Shown here: positions 45,985 to 54,750 of the stretch, one piece after another
Numbering within the stretch: position 1 is the first letter of the stretch
Layout of the letters: every line of letters begins with the position of its first letter
NCBI GenBank assembly: GCA_963816985.1
Contig: CAWFMF010000004.1
Span: 1,178,001-1,242,000 of the forward strand
DNA from: JAIVJM01 sp963816985
Lineage (GTDB): Bacteria > Acidobacteriota > Blastocatellia > Pyrinomonadales > Pyrinomonadaceae
Length of the DNA stretch: 64,000 nt
Reading direction: 5' to 3'
Position numbers and translations under genes: made by a program
Notes under the pieces: generated by a model
Told to the model about the DNA's origin: nothing
The model's database searches: none
Seen by the model: only the letters and a program-made list of their open reading frames with translations

Positions 45985-47934
45985 TCAGTTTGCGGCGGCC
46001 ACGTTCCCCTTGAGGTGCTTATCGAGGAAGTCGAGGATGGCTTTGCTGGCGCGGATTTCGTTGGCCTTCTTGGTGAAGCCGTGGCCCTCGTTGTCGAAGA
46101 CGACGTACTCGACGACGCCGCCCTTCTTCTTGACGGCCTCGACTATCTCGTCCGACTCCGGCTTGATGACGCGCGGGTCGTTCGCGCCCTGAATGACGAT
46201 TAAGGGCTTCGTGATTTTGTCGGCGTGGAAGAGCGGCGAGGTCTCGCGCAGGAAGTCGAGCTGCGTCGAGGGGTCGCCGATCTCCTTGTAGAGCGCGAGG
46301 CGGAACGACTCCCAGTAGGGCGGGATTGACTGAAGCGTCCGCACCCAGTTCGAGACGCCGAAGATGTCCACGCCGACGGCGAACTCTTCGGGCTTGAAGG
46401 CGAGCGCGGCCAGAACCATGTAGCCGCCGTAACTGCCGCCCATAATCCCTATCTTCTTCTCGTCCACGTAGCCGAGCGACGCCAGATACTTCTTCGCCTC
46501 GACGCAATCCCACAAGGGCTCGCGCCCGTGCTTGCCGTCGTCCGCCGCGTAGAAGGTCTTGCCGTAACCGGAAGAGCCGCGGTTGTTCACGTCCAAGACG
46601 GCGTAGCCGTGGTTGACGAGGTACTGCACCTGCGCCTTGTAGCCGCCGCGCGCCTGCCCGCCGGGGCCGCCGTGGACGAGGACGAGCGCCGGGACTTTGC
46701 TCGTCGCGCCCGCGCCGTGCGGCTTGTAGAGGAGGGCGGGGATTTCCATCCCGTCGAAAGACTTGTAGCGGATGACCTGCGCGTCCACTAAGTCCGCCGG
46801 GTCAATTTCGGGGTTGAGGCTGTCGGTCAGCCGCGTCGCCTTCTTCGTGGCGAAGTCGTAGACGTAGAGGTTCGAGGGCGAGCGGTCGCCGTTCAGGTAG
46901 AAGGCCATGCGGTTCTCGCTCGGCGAGATGTTGACCCCGGTGATGTCGCCGCCCGGAAGTTTCGGCAGCGGGACGGCCTTGCCCGACTTCGCCTCGTAGA
47001 TTTTGATGACCGTGCGCGCGTCCTCGTTCGTGGCCGTCACGCGGTACTTGCCGTTGCGCGAGAAGTAGGTGTACATCACGTCCCACTTCGCCTTCTCGAC
47101 CGGCTCCGATTTGCCCGCCGCCAAATCGTAGCGCGCGACGTACATGAACTCGCTGCCGTCGTTCGTCAGGTAGTAGAGGTGCTTCGAGTCCGGGTCGAAC
47201 GCCTGCGGGCTGAAGTTGACGTTGCCTTTGTGCGCCGTGAGATGCTTCATCTGCTTCGACGCGGTGTCGTAGAGGTAGATGTCGGAGTCGTGGTCGGTGT
47301 TGGTCTTGCCGAAGGCGACGTAGCGCTTGTCGTTCGAGATGTCGCCGATGTCGTAGCCGGTCTCGTCCTTGTAAATCAGGACGGGCTTGAGGTCGGCGAC
47401 GGCCATCTCGTAAACGTCGAAGAAGCGCGGGTCGCGGTCGTTCATCGAGAGGAAGAAGGACTTGCGGTCGTGGCTCCAGCCGAGAAACTGCGCCTTCGTC
47501 TTCTCGCCGGGCGTGAGGTCGCGCTCGCTCCCGTCCGCCTCGCGGAGGTAGAGGTGGCTGTTCTCGTTCCCGCCCTTGTCGTAGGTGTAGATGAAGCGCG
47601 CGTCCGTGGGGAAGTAGGAGACGACGTAGGTGCTCTCCTTCGTCGAGGCGGTCAACTGCTTCGCCGCGCCGCCCGCGACCCCGACCGCGTAGACGTTGAA
47701 GATGCCCGTCTTGTTGCTGTGGAAGAGGACGGTCTGCTCGTCGGGCGAGAAGGAGCTGCCGCCGACGCGCGTCGTCCCCATGAACTGCTCGATGGTGTAC
47801 TGCTTGACGGCGCGCTTCGTCTCATTGGCCGTCTGCGCCGTCGCAGCGTGCGAGAGGCAAAAGAGCGCCGCGAGCGCCGCGAGCGCGAGCCGCGTGTCTC
47901 TCAAACTGTTCCGGTCAAACTTGAATAATCTCAT
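45985..47934 (-). CDS. S9-family prolyl oligopeptidase-like peptidase, exported
   Basis: A 649-residue protein with a signal peptide and an N-terminal beta-propeller (blades with SPDEQTVLFHS, LGWSHDRKSFFL). The C-terminal catalytic domain has MGGSYGGYMVLAALAF with the Ser nucleophile, GANDPRVIKPESD with Asp and FDNEGHGF with His. These peptidases cleave short peptides, many as acylaminoacyl- or dipeptidyl-peptidases. AAAGGATG lies eight bases before the ATG. The stop TGA borders the palindrome. Confidence 0.94.
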   Translation of the reverse strand: MRLFKFDRNSLRDTRLALAALAALFCLSHAATAQTANETKRAVKQYTIEQFMGTTRVGGSSFSPDEQTVLFHSNKTGIFNVYAVGVAGGAAKQLTASTKESTYVVSYFPTDARFIYTYDKGGNENSHLYLREADGSERDLTPGEKTKAQFLGWSHDRKSFFLSMNDRDPRFFDVYEMAVADLKPVLIYKDETGYDIGDISNDKRYVAFGKTNTDHDSDIYLYDTASKQMKHLTAHKGNVNFSPQAFDPDSKHLYYLTNDGSEFMYVARYDLAAGKSEPVEKAKWDVMYTYFSRNGKYRVTATNEDARTVIKIYEAKSGKAVPLPKLPGGDITGVNISPSENRMAFYLNGDRSPSNLYVYDFATKKATRLTDSLNPEIDPADLVDAQVIRYKSFDGMEIPALLYKPHGAGATSKVPALVLVHGGPGGQARGGYKAQVQYLVNHGYAVLDVNNRGSSGYGKTFYAADDGKHGREPLWDCVEAKKYLASLGYVDEKKIGIMGGSYGGYMVLAALAFKPEEFAVGVDIFGVSNWVRTLQSIPPYWESFRLALYKEIGDPSTQLDFLRETSPLFHADKITKPLIVIQGANDPRVIKPESDEIVEAVKKKGGVVEYVVFDNEGHGFTKKANEIRASKAILDFLDKHLKGNVAAAN

Positions 47935-48129
47935 CGGGAATCATCCTTTCGGGGGTTTCTTTACTGACTTTCAAGAGGTCTCGCGCTCGGCCACCAGAAT
48001 CACCGTGTCGCGCAGGCCATCTCTGAACCTCCTCACCTCGCGTGCGGCGAAGAATTTACAGCATCGGCGCGTTTAAGGAAACAGCCGCGTTTGGCGGGGC
48101 CGGGGGCGGCGGGCTAGTATGCAGGGACG

Positions 48130-48981
48130 ATGAAACCGTTCGCACGCGAGTTGTTCAATACTTTGCTCATCGCCCTCGGCATCCTCTCGGCGGGGCTGGG
48201 GCTCAAAGGGTTCCTCTTGCCCAGCCACTTCATTGACGGCGGCGTGACGGGCGTCTCGATGCTCGTCTCGAAGGTGATGGGGATGCCGCTGTCGGTCTTG
48301 ATTCTGGTCATCAACCTGCCGTTCGTCGCGCTCGGCTACCGGCAGATCGGGAAGGCGTTCGCGGCCAAGAGCGCGTTCGCCATCGCCGGGCTCTCGCTCG
48401 TGCTGGCCTTCCTCCACTACCCGGAGGTGACGCACGACAAGCTGCTCTCGGCGGTCTTCGGCGGCTTCTTCATCGGCGCAGGAATAGGGCTCGCGATTCG
48501 CGGCGGCGCGGTCTTGGACGGGACGGAGGTCGCGGCGGTTTTGGTGAGCAAGGGCAGCTCGCTCTTGCGCGTCGGCGACGTCATTCTCATCCTCAACATC
48601 TTCATCTTCTCGACCGCCGCCTTCTTCCTCGGCATCGAGGCGGCGCTCTACTCGGTGCTCACCTACGCGGCGGCGTCGAAGACGATTGACTTCCTGCTCC
48701 ACGGCATCGAGGAGTACAACGCCGTCATCATCATCTCCGCCGAGCGGAGCGAGATCATCAGGCAGTCCATCATCCGCGACCTCGGACGCGGCGTGACCGT
48801 CTACAAGGGGCGCGGCGGCCTCAGCGACCACGAGCAGGACATCCTCTACTGCGTCGTCACGCGCCTCGAAATCGGCAGCGTCAAGAAGCTCGCCCGCGAG
48901 ATGGACGAATCCTCCTTCATCATGGTGCACCCGCTCTCCGACGCCGCCGGCGGCGTCATCAAGAAACCGGTGATGCCTTAA
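48130..48981 (+). CDS. YitT-family membrane protein (DUF2179 domain)
   Basis: A 283-residue protein with five to six hydrophobic segments in the N-terminal 190 residues (GLGLKGFLLPSHFIDGGVTG) and a soluble C-terminal DUF2179 domain (KGRGGLSDHEQDILYCVVTR). Function is unknown in most bacteria; some relatives affect metabolite or metal transport. It starts 195 bases from the S9 peptidase promoter region and ends on a TAA that is the first base triplet of the following repeat. Confidence 0.92.
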   Translation: MKPFARELFNTLLIALGILSAGLGLKGFLLPSHFIDGGVTGVSMLVSKVMGMPLSVLILVINLPFVALGYRQIGKAFAAKSAFAIAGLSLVLAFLHYPEVTHDKLLSAVFGGFFIGAGIGLAIRGGAVLDGTEVAAVLVSKGSSLLRVGDVILILNIFIFSTAAFFLGIEAALYSVLTYAAASKTIDFLLHGIEEYNAVIIISAERSEIIRQSIIRDLGRGVTVYKGRGGLSDHEQDILYCVVTRLEIGSVKKLAREMDESSFIMVHPLSDAAGGVIKKPVMP

Positions 48982-49070
48982 AAGCCGTGAACCGTGAACC
49001 GTAAACCGTGACAAGAGGAAAACAGTCCTCTTCTTGTCACGGTTCACGGTTCACGGTTCACGGCTTTTAA
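48978..49070. repeat. Heptad inverted repeat, CCGTGAA type, filling a convergent gap
   Basis: The left arm is TTAAAAG then CCGTGAA-CCGTGAA-CCGTAAA-CCGTGAC; the right arm is its complement. Both genes end on a TAA inside the TTAAAAG edges, one per strand. A bidirectional terminator is likely. Confidence 0.93.
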
Positions 49071-50056
49071 GCTGCTTCCACTCGATTACGGCCCGCCTCT
49101 TTGGCGTGGTAAAGCGCCTGGTCGGCGCGGGCGATCATGTCGTGGGCGGACTCGCGCTCGCCGAGTTGGGCCGCGCCGACGCTCAAGGTGAGCGGGAAGA
49201 CGCGCTCGCCGTCGCCGTAGAGGCGCGAGGAGGCCGCGAGGCGGATTTTTTCGGCGAGCGCGATTGCGCCCTCGATGCCGGTTTCGGGCGCGAGGACGAG
49301 GAACTCTTCGCCGCCGTGGCGCGAGACCACGTCCGAGCCGCGCACGGCTTCGGTCAAGACGAGCGCCACTTGCCGGAGGGCCGTGTCGCCCGCCGCGTGG
49401 CCGTAGCTGTCGTTGACCGCCTTGAAAAAGTCTATGTCAATCAAAAGGCACGAGAGCAGTCGCGCGTAGCGCCGCGCCTCCGAAAGCTCGCGTTGCAGCG
49501 AGCGTTGGAGGCCGTAGCGGTTCAAGAGCCCTGTGAGCGCGTCGGTCATGGACATCTCGCTCGCCGTCTCGGCCCGCGCACGCGCCTCTTCGGCGCTGCG
49601 TTCGAGCTGGTCGCGCTCGCGCTTGAGGCGGATGGCGACGGCGACCCTTGCGAGCAGCTCTTCGACGCGGAACGGCTTCGAGATGTAGTCGTTCGCGCCG
49701 AGTGAGAGGCCGCTGATTTTGGTGTCCACGTCGTCGAGCGCCGAGAGGAAGATGACGGGGATGTCGCGCGTCATCGCGTCCTCCTTCAAGAGTCGGCACG
49801 CCTGAAGCCCGTCGAGCACGGGCATCATCACGTCGAGGATGACGAGGTCGGGCAGGTGACGGCGGGCCTTCTCGACGGCCTCGCTCCCGTCCTGCGCCGT
49901 GAGGATGCGGTAGTCCTCCCACTCCAAACGCCGCTTGATGAGCGAGAGGTTGACGGGCTCGTCGTCGGCGACGAGGATGACGGGGGGCGGCCCCTCCGCC
50001 GCTTCGTATGGCGCGGTCGCGCCCGCCGCCAGTTCCGCTTGCGTTACAGGTTTCAT
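49067..50056 (-). CDS. Response regulator-diguanylate cyclase (REC-GGDEF)
   Basis: A 329-residue two-domain protein. The receiver domain has the phospho-Asp segment LVILDVMMPVLDG and FLSALDDVDTKISG, with a linker helix. The cyclase domain has the RHGGEEFLV active site, an intact GG(E/D)EF, so it should make c-di-GMP. An I-site RxxD was not clearly seen. No partner histidine kinase lies nearby. It is the only c-di-GMP synthase here and may act through the PilZ protein at 57076. Confidence 0.94.
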   Translation of the reverse strand: MKPVTQAELAAGATAPYEAAEGPPPVILVADDEPVNLSLIKRRLEWEDYRILTAQDGSEAVEKARRHLPDLVILDVMMPVLDGLQACRLLKEDAMTRDIPVIFLSALDDVDTKISGLSLGANDYISKPFRVEELLARVAVAIRLKRERDQLERSAEEARARAETASEMSMTDALTGLLNRYGLQRSLQRELSEARRYARLLSCLLIDIDFFKAVNDSYGHAAGDTALRQVALVLTEAVRGSDVVSRHGGEEFLVLAPETGIEGAIALAEKIRLAASSRLYGDGERVFPLTLSVGAAQLGERESAHDMIARADQALYHAKEAGRNRVEAA

Positions 50057-50219
50057 AAAGAAAATGTTCGCGCCGCCGCAAAAGCCTCCTCCGGCGCGCG
50101 CCTACTGTTTCGTCGGGCGAGTGAGGATTTGACGACCCGCGTCGTTTGGGGCAAAGAGCACAAAAGGTGTAAGGGGGGACGCCTTCCTATCTTAAAATAC
50201 AAGGCGGTGAATGGTAAAT

Positions 50220-50350
50220 GGCAAAAAGGCGTAAACCGTTAAAGGCCGTAAACCGTGAACCGTAAACCGTGACAGGAGGAAGGCAGTTTCCTTCTTGTCA
50301 CGGTTTACCTGTCACGGTTTACGGCCTTTAACGGTTTACGCCTTTTTGCC
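50220..50350. repeat. Long heptad inverted repeat, CCGTAAA type
   Basis: Arms run GGCAAAAAGGCGTAAA-CCGTTAA-AGG then CCGTAAA-CCGTGAA-CCGTAAA-CCGTGAC, with complements to 50350. It lies between the divergent cyclase and HxlR genes. Confidence 0.9.
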
Positions 50351-50478
50351 GCCGTTCTTCCCATTTTGTGTTAAGCTTCGCGGCGCTTTCAGAAAGTTCA
50401 AGCCCAAGCCGCCGCCGGGCCTCTCCGCCGGGCCGGGGCTCGGCGCGGAATCTACGAAGAGAAAGGACGGCCCCTCTC

Positions 50479-50922
50479 ATGCGGAGACGTGAAGGCGACG
50501 GCTGCCCCGTCTGGGGAGCGCTTCAGGTGGTCGGCGACAAGTGGACGATGCTCATCGTGCGCGACCTCGCGCGCGGCGCGCGGCGCACGACCGAGTTGCT
50601 CGCGGGCCTCCAACCCATCAGCAGCCGCACGCTGATGGATCGCCTGCGCGACCTTGAGCACGACGCGCTCATCGAGCGCCGCAGCTTCGGCGGCAGCCCG
50701 CCGCACGTCGAGTACGTCCTCACGGAGCGCGGCCAGCTCCTCACGCCGCTCCTCGAAGCCCTGCGCGCGACGGGCGTCGCGCTCGACTGCAACACCTGCG
50801 AAGACCGCCACGCGCGCCACGGCTCCTTCTGCGACGCCTGCCCTCGCTCCGAACACACCGCCCCCGCGCAGCAGCAGCCCTCGCGCCGCGCGCAAGCCGA
50901 TGACTCCATCGTGCTGCTCTAA
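50479..50922 (+). CDS. HxlR-family transcriptional regulator
   Basis: A 147-residue winged-helix regulator starting at the ATG at 50479. CPVWGALQVVGDKWTMLIVR is the family opening, with the redox-type Cys before helix 1. RTTELLAGLQPISSRTLMDR and RSFGGSPPHVEYVLTERG complete the helix-turn-helix and wing. A Cys/His-rich tail (CNTCEDRHARHGSFCDACPR) may bind metal, an unusual extension. HxlR proteins respond to aldehydes or redox stress. The target gene is not evident here. Confidence 0.92.
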   Translation: MRRREGDGCPVWGALQVVGDKWTMLIVRDLARGARRTTELLAGLQPISSRTLMDRLRDLEHDALIERRSFGGSPPHVEYVLTERGQLLTPLLEALRATGVALDCNTCEDRHARHGSFCDACPRSEHTAPAQQQPSRRAQADDSIVLL

Positions 50923-51004
50923 ACTGAAACTTTCGCACGGGCGTAGCCGACTTACCGGATAGGCAGGATGGACAGGACAAGAAGGGATGATGAAGGAGCC
51001 GCTA

Positions 51005-51060
51005 TCTCGAATGTCGGATTTCAGATTCGAGATTTAAACTCGAAATTTGAAGTTTGAACT
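51005..51060. repeat. Degenerate heptad-like run
   Basis: A stretch reading GATTCGA-GATTTAA-ACTCGAA-ATTTGAA-GTTTGAA has a 7-base period and is weakly self-complementary. It looks like a decayed member of the heptad set. Confidence 0.5.
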
Positions 51061-51125
51061 TCCGTCTTTCCTTCGACGTTTCTCTCTCCGCCTTTTGAAA
51101 TAACCTGCCTCAAGGAAATTCCGAC

Positions 51126-52952
51126 ATGAAAATTCTGACTCTCGTCCTGCTCTTCAACTTCACGCTCGCGCCGCCCGCGCGCATCGCGCCGACGCCGGTT
51201 CAGCAAAACGACGTGCCGTCCCGCATCAGCCGCGTCGAGCGCGGGTTGCTGCCGCCCGTCACGGTCAGGGGCGACACGGGCTGGACGATTGAGGAGCGGA
51301 TGAAGCACCACAAGGTTCCGGGGATGAGCGTCGCCGTCATCAAGGACTTCAAGGTCGAGTGGGTGAAGACATACGGCGTGAAGGACGTGGAGACGGGCGA
51401 GGCCGTGGACGTGAAGACGCTCTTTCAGGCGGGCTCGATCAGCAAGCCCGTGGCGGCGATGGCCGCCTTGAGCAAGGTCGAGCGCGGCAAGCTCTCGCTC
51501 GAAGAGGACATCAACAAGCGGCTCGTCTCGTGGAAGCTGCCCGACAACGAGTTCACCTCGAAGAAGAAGGTGACGCTCGCCAACCTCCTGAGCCACACGG
51601 CGGGGACGACCGTCCACGGCTTCCCCGGCTACGCCGTCGGCGAGAAGGTGCCGACCGTGCCGCAGGTTCTGGACGGCGCCGCGCCCGCCAACACCGCCGC
51701 CGTGCGCGTGGACTTGGAGCCCGGCACGCGTTTCCGCTACTCCGGCGGCGGCACGACCATCATGCAGCTCGCGCTGACGGACATCGAAGGAAAACCCTTC
51801 CCCGACATCGCGCGCGAGGCCGTCCTGAAGCCCGTCGGGATGAACGACAGCACCTACGAGCAGCCGCTCTCGGCGGAGTGGCGCAAGCGCGCGGCGTCCG
51901 GCCACCGGCAGGACGGGAAGGTCGTCGAAGGCAAGATACACGTCTACCCGGAGATGGCCGCCGCAGGGCTCTGGACGACGCCTACTGACCTCGCCCGCTT
52001 CGCCATCGAAGTCCAGCTCTCTTTGCTCGGCAAGTCGAACCGCGTCATCTCGAAAGGGATGACCGAGAGGATGGTGACGCCGCTCATCGAGGGCTCGGCG
52101 GGGCTCGGCTTCTTTCAGGACAAGAGGGGCGGGGCCGTCTACTTCGAGCACGGCGGGGCCGACGAGGGCTTCCGCGCGCAGCTCTTCGCGCACGCCTCGA
52201 AGGGCTACGGCGCGGTCGTCATGGTCAACTCCGACAACGGGCAGATCATGCCGGAGGTCTTGCGCGCCATCGCGCGCGAGTACGGCTGGGACGAGTACGT
52301 GCCGCCGCCCGTCGAGCTGGCGACCGTGCCGACGGAAAAACTCGACGCTTACGTCGGTCGCTACCGCGTCACCCCCGACCGCGTGGTCAACGTCACGCGC
52401 GAGGGCACGCGCCTCTTCGCGGAGCCCACGCAGTCGCCGAAGATGGAGCTGCTGCCCATCTCCGAGACGCGCTTCGTCCGGCGTGACGCGCCCATCCAGT
52501 ACGCCTTCGCGACGGACGCCGAAGGCAAGGTCACGAGCCTGACGGTTCACAACGGCGCGGCGGTCGCGCCCGCAGGCGTGGCCCCGCGCGTCGCGCCGGG
52601 CGAGATGATTCCTTACGAGATGCTTCTCGCGGGCAAGGCCGCGGAGGCGGCTGAAGCTTACCGGAAGATTAAGAAGGAGCAGCCCGCGAACGCCGCCGTG
52701 GCGGAGAACCGCTTGAACAATCTCGGCTACGAGCTTCTGCGTCAGGGCAAGCGCGCGGAGGCCATCACGCTCCTCGCCTTAAACGTCGAGTTCTACCCCG
52801 CGTCCGCCAACGCCTACGACAGCCTCGGCGAAGCCTACATGGAGAACGGCGACACGGAGCTGGCCGTCAAGAACTACCGCCGCTCGCTCGAACTGAACCC
52901 CAAGAACAGCAACGCGGAACAGATGTTGAAGAAGCTGGAACAGAAGAAGTGA
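51126..52952 (+). CDS. Exported serine hydrolase (beta-lactamase class C fold) with C-terminal TPRs
   Basis: A 608-residue protein with a signal peptide (MKILTLVLLFNFTLAPPA). The serine hydrolase domain has AGSISKPVAAMAAL (the SxxK box), RYSGGGTTIMQ (a Y-x-G variant of the Tyr box) and FEHGGADEGF (KTG-equivalent HGG). A middle DUF3471-like region follows, then two to three TPR units near 510-608. It is a predicted periplasmic esterase or D-aminopeptidase rather than a true beta-lactamase. The stop TGA is the first base triplet of the next repeat. Confidence 0.9.
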   Translation: MKILTLVLLFNFTLAPPARIAPTPVQQNDVPSRISRVERGLLPPVTVRGDTGWTIEERMKHHKVPGMSVAVIKDFKVEWVKTYGVKDVETGEAVDVKTLFQAGSISKPVAAMAALSKVERGKLSLEEDINKRLVSWKLPDNEFTSKKKVTLANLLSHTAGTTVHGFPGYAVGEKVPTVPQVLDGAAPANTAAVRVDLEPGTRFRYSGGGTTIMQLALTDIEGKPFPDIAREAVLKPVGMNDSTYEQPLSAEWRKRAASGHRQDGKVVEGKIHVYPEMAAAGLWTTPTDLARFAIEVQLSLLGKSNRVISKGMTERMVTPLIEGSAGLGFFQDKRGGAVYFEHGGADEGFRAQLFAHASKGYGAVVMVNSDNGQIMPEVLRAIAREYGWDEYVPPPVELATVPTEKLDAYVGRYRVTPDRVVNVTREGTRLFAEPTQSPKMELLPISETRFVRRDAPIQYAFATDAEGKVTSLTVHNGAAVAPAGVAPRVAPGEMIPYEMLLAGKAAEAAEAYRKIKKEQPANAAVAENRLNNLGYELLRQGKRAEAITLLALNVEFYPASANAYDSLGEAYMENGDTELAVKNYRRSLELNPKNSNAEQMLKKLEQKK

Positions 52953-53060
52953 TGAATGCGGAATGATGAATGATGAATGTCCTGCCGGTTGAATCTCAAA
53001 TCTGAGATTCGAGAATTTCAAATCGGTCTTTATTCATCATTCCGCATTCATCATTCATCA
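52950..53060. repeat. Heptad inverted repeat, GATGAAT type
   Basis: The left arm is GATGAAT-GCGGAAT-GATGAAT-GATGAAT and the right arm its complement at 53033-53060, with an inner CTCAAATCTGAGATTCGAG dyad. It contains the serine hydrolase stop. Confidence 0.9.
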
Positions 53061-53077
53061 TTTTTCCGAGAGTCCCA

Positions 53078-53848
53078 ATGGATATCCGAGAGTACAACCG
53101 GCGCGCGTGGGACGCCGAGGTCGAGCGCGGCAACGAGTGGACTGTGCCGGTGAGCCGCGAGCGCATCGAGGAGGCGCGGCAGGGCCGCTTGCGTATCCGC
53201 CTCAGCGAACAGAAACCGGCCCCGCGCGAGTGGTTCCCCGAAACCTTAAGCGGACTCGAAGTGCTCTGCCTCGCTTCGGGCGGCGGGCAGCAGGCCCCGA
53301 TTCTCTCGGCCACGGGCGCGCGCGTCACCGTCCTCGACAACTCGCCCAGACAGCTCGCGCAAGACCGCGCCGTCGCCGAGCGCGAAGGGCTCGACCTCAA
53401 GACCGTCGAGGGCGACATGGCCGACCTCTCGATGTTCGCCGACGAGAGCTTCGATCTCATCTATCACCCCGTCTCGAACCTTTTCGTGCCCGACGTGCGG
53501 CCCGTCTGGCGCGAGGCGTTCCGCGTGCTGCGGCGCGGCGGCACGCTGCTCGCGGGCTTCCTCAACCCCGCGTTCTACATCTTCGACCTTGAGCTGGCCG
53601 AGCAAGGCGTCCTCGAAGTCAAAAACTCGCTCCCCTATGCGGACGCCGAGAGTCTCGGCGAAGAGGCTCGCGAGCGGCGCGTCGCCGCGCGCGAGGCGTT
53701 CGAGTTCAGCCACACGCTCGAAGACCTCATCGGCGGCCAGTGCGAAGCGGGATTTCTCCTGACGGGCCTTTACGAAGACCGGCACCGGACGGCCACGCAG
53801 GCGAAGTACATGCCGACCTACATCGCCACGCGGGCCGTCAAGCCTTAA
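53078..53848 (+). CDS. Class I SAM-dependent methyltransferase
   Basis: A 256-residue Rossmann methyltransferase. Motif I is LCLASGGGQQAPIL, then VTVLDNSPRQLAQDRA (Asp binding ribose), VEGDMADLSMF and FDLIYHPVSNLFV. A small family-specific region (QAKYMPTYIATR) ends the protein. It resembles UbiE/type-11 methyltransferases; the substrate is unknown. It is followed 19 bases later by a YjdF membrane protein and may be co-transcribed with it. Confidence 0.9.
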   Translation: MDIREYNRRAWDAEVERGNEWTVPVSRERIEEARQGRLRIRLSEQKPAPREWFPETLSGLEVLCLASGGGQQAPILSATGARVTVLDNSPRQLAQDRAVAEREGLDLKTVEGDMADLSMFADESFDLIYHPVSNLFVPDVRPVWREAFRVLRRGGTLLAGFLNPAFYIFDLELAEQGVLEVKNSLPYADAESLGEEARERRVAAREAFEFSHTLEDLIGGQCEAGFLLTGLYEDRHRTATQAKYMPTYIATRAVKP

Positions 53849-53867
53849 ATACAAACCGGAGGCGCAC

Positions 53868-54497
53868 ATGACCCCAACGGACGCTTGGGAGCGACGCGAG
53901 CCCCTGATCCTGCTCGGCCTCGGCGTGGCGGCGCTCGTCGTCTCCGGCATCAGCCCGCTCGACCGCCTGACGTGGGTGCTGGAGGTCTTCCCGGCGGTCG
54001 CGGGGGCTCTGATTTTCATCTTCCTCTACCGGCGCTTCCGCTTCACGCCGCTCGTCTACCGGCTGGTGCTGCTGCACGCGCTCGTCTTGATACTCGGCGG
54101 GCACTACTCTTACGCGAAAGTGCCGCTCGGCTACTGGGCGCAGGACTTGCTCGGCCTGAGCCGCAACCCTTACGACCGCGTGGGCCACTTCATGCAAGGG
54201 TTCGTCCCCGCCATCATCGCGCGCGAAGTGCTTTTGCGGAAGACGCCGCTCAGGCGCGGCGGCTGGCTCTCGTTTCTAGTCGTCGCGGTCTGCCTCGCCT
54301 TCAGCGCCTTCTACGAGTTCACCGAGTGGTGGGCCGCGCTCGCGCTCGGCGAGTCGGCGGACGCCTTCCTCGGCACGCAGGGCGACCACTGGGACACGCA
54401 GTGGGACATGTTCATGTGCTTCACGGGCTCCATCCTCTCGCTCCTCATCTTCACGCGACTCCACGACCGGCAACTGAAGGAGAGGGGCTTGGCTTGA
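53868..54497 (+). CDS. YjdF-family membrane protein (DUF2238)
   Basis: A 209-residue integral membrane protein with about five to six hydrophobic helices. GHYSYAKVPLGYWAQDLLG and NPYDRVGHFMQGFVPAIIAR match the DUF2238/YjdF family, as do YEFTEWWAALALGE and QGDHWDTQWDMFMC. It may be a membrane-bound metal protein given the conserved His and Asp; function unknown. GGAGG lies close to the start. Confidence 0.92.
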   Translation: MTPTDAWERREPLILLGLGVAALVVSGISPLDRLTWVLEVFPAVAGALIFIFLYRRFRFTPLVYRLVLLHALVLILGGHYSYAKVPLGYWAQDLLGLSRNPYDRVGHFMQGFVPAIIAREVLLRKTPLRRGGWLSFLVVAVCLAFSAFYEFTEWWAALALGESADAFLGTQGDHWDTQWDMFMCFTGSILSLLIFTRLHDRQLKERGLA

Positions 54498-54529
54498 GGC
54501 CGCGAGGGGACGCGGCGGAAGGGGTTTGA

Positions 54530-54661
54530 GTGCGCCGCCAATTCATCTTCGGCCACCCCTACGCGCTCCCGCACGAGCAGAACCGTCCCGTCTTCGTCTG
54601 CCGCCAGCCGAAACGGACGCTCAGGGAAATCTGGCCGAACGTGAAGTGCTATAGCTGCTGA
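54530..54661 (+). CDS. Small 43-residue ORF, possibly the tail of a lost glycosyltransferase
   Basis: Starts at a GTG at 54530 with AAGGGG six bases before. The sequence FIFGHPYALPHEQNRPVFVC and the following LREIWPNVKCYS recall the C-terminal end of some membrane glycosyltransferases. It is therefore either a small gene or a truncated remnant. Neither can be settled from sequence alone. Confidence 0.4.
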   Translation: MRRQFIFGHPYALPHEQNRPVFVCRQPKRTLREIWPNVKCYSC

Positions 54662-54663
54662 AA

Positions 54664-54738
54664 ACAGTACCGCGAGCGGTAGCGAGCGGGTTGAGTGTTG
54701 ATGACACTCAACCCGCTCGCTACCGCTCGCGGTACTGT
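54664..54738. repeat. Family D palindrome, second copy
   Basis: Arms of 35 bases beginning ACAGTACCGCGAGCGG with a five-base loop. The outer part is identical to 45911-45984; the inner part differs (GGGTTGAGTGT). Confidence 0.95.
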
Positions 54739-54750
54739 CGTTGAGTCCTC

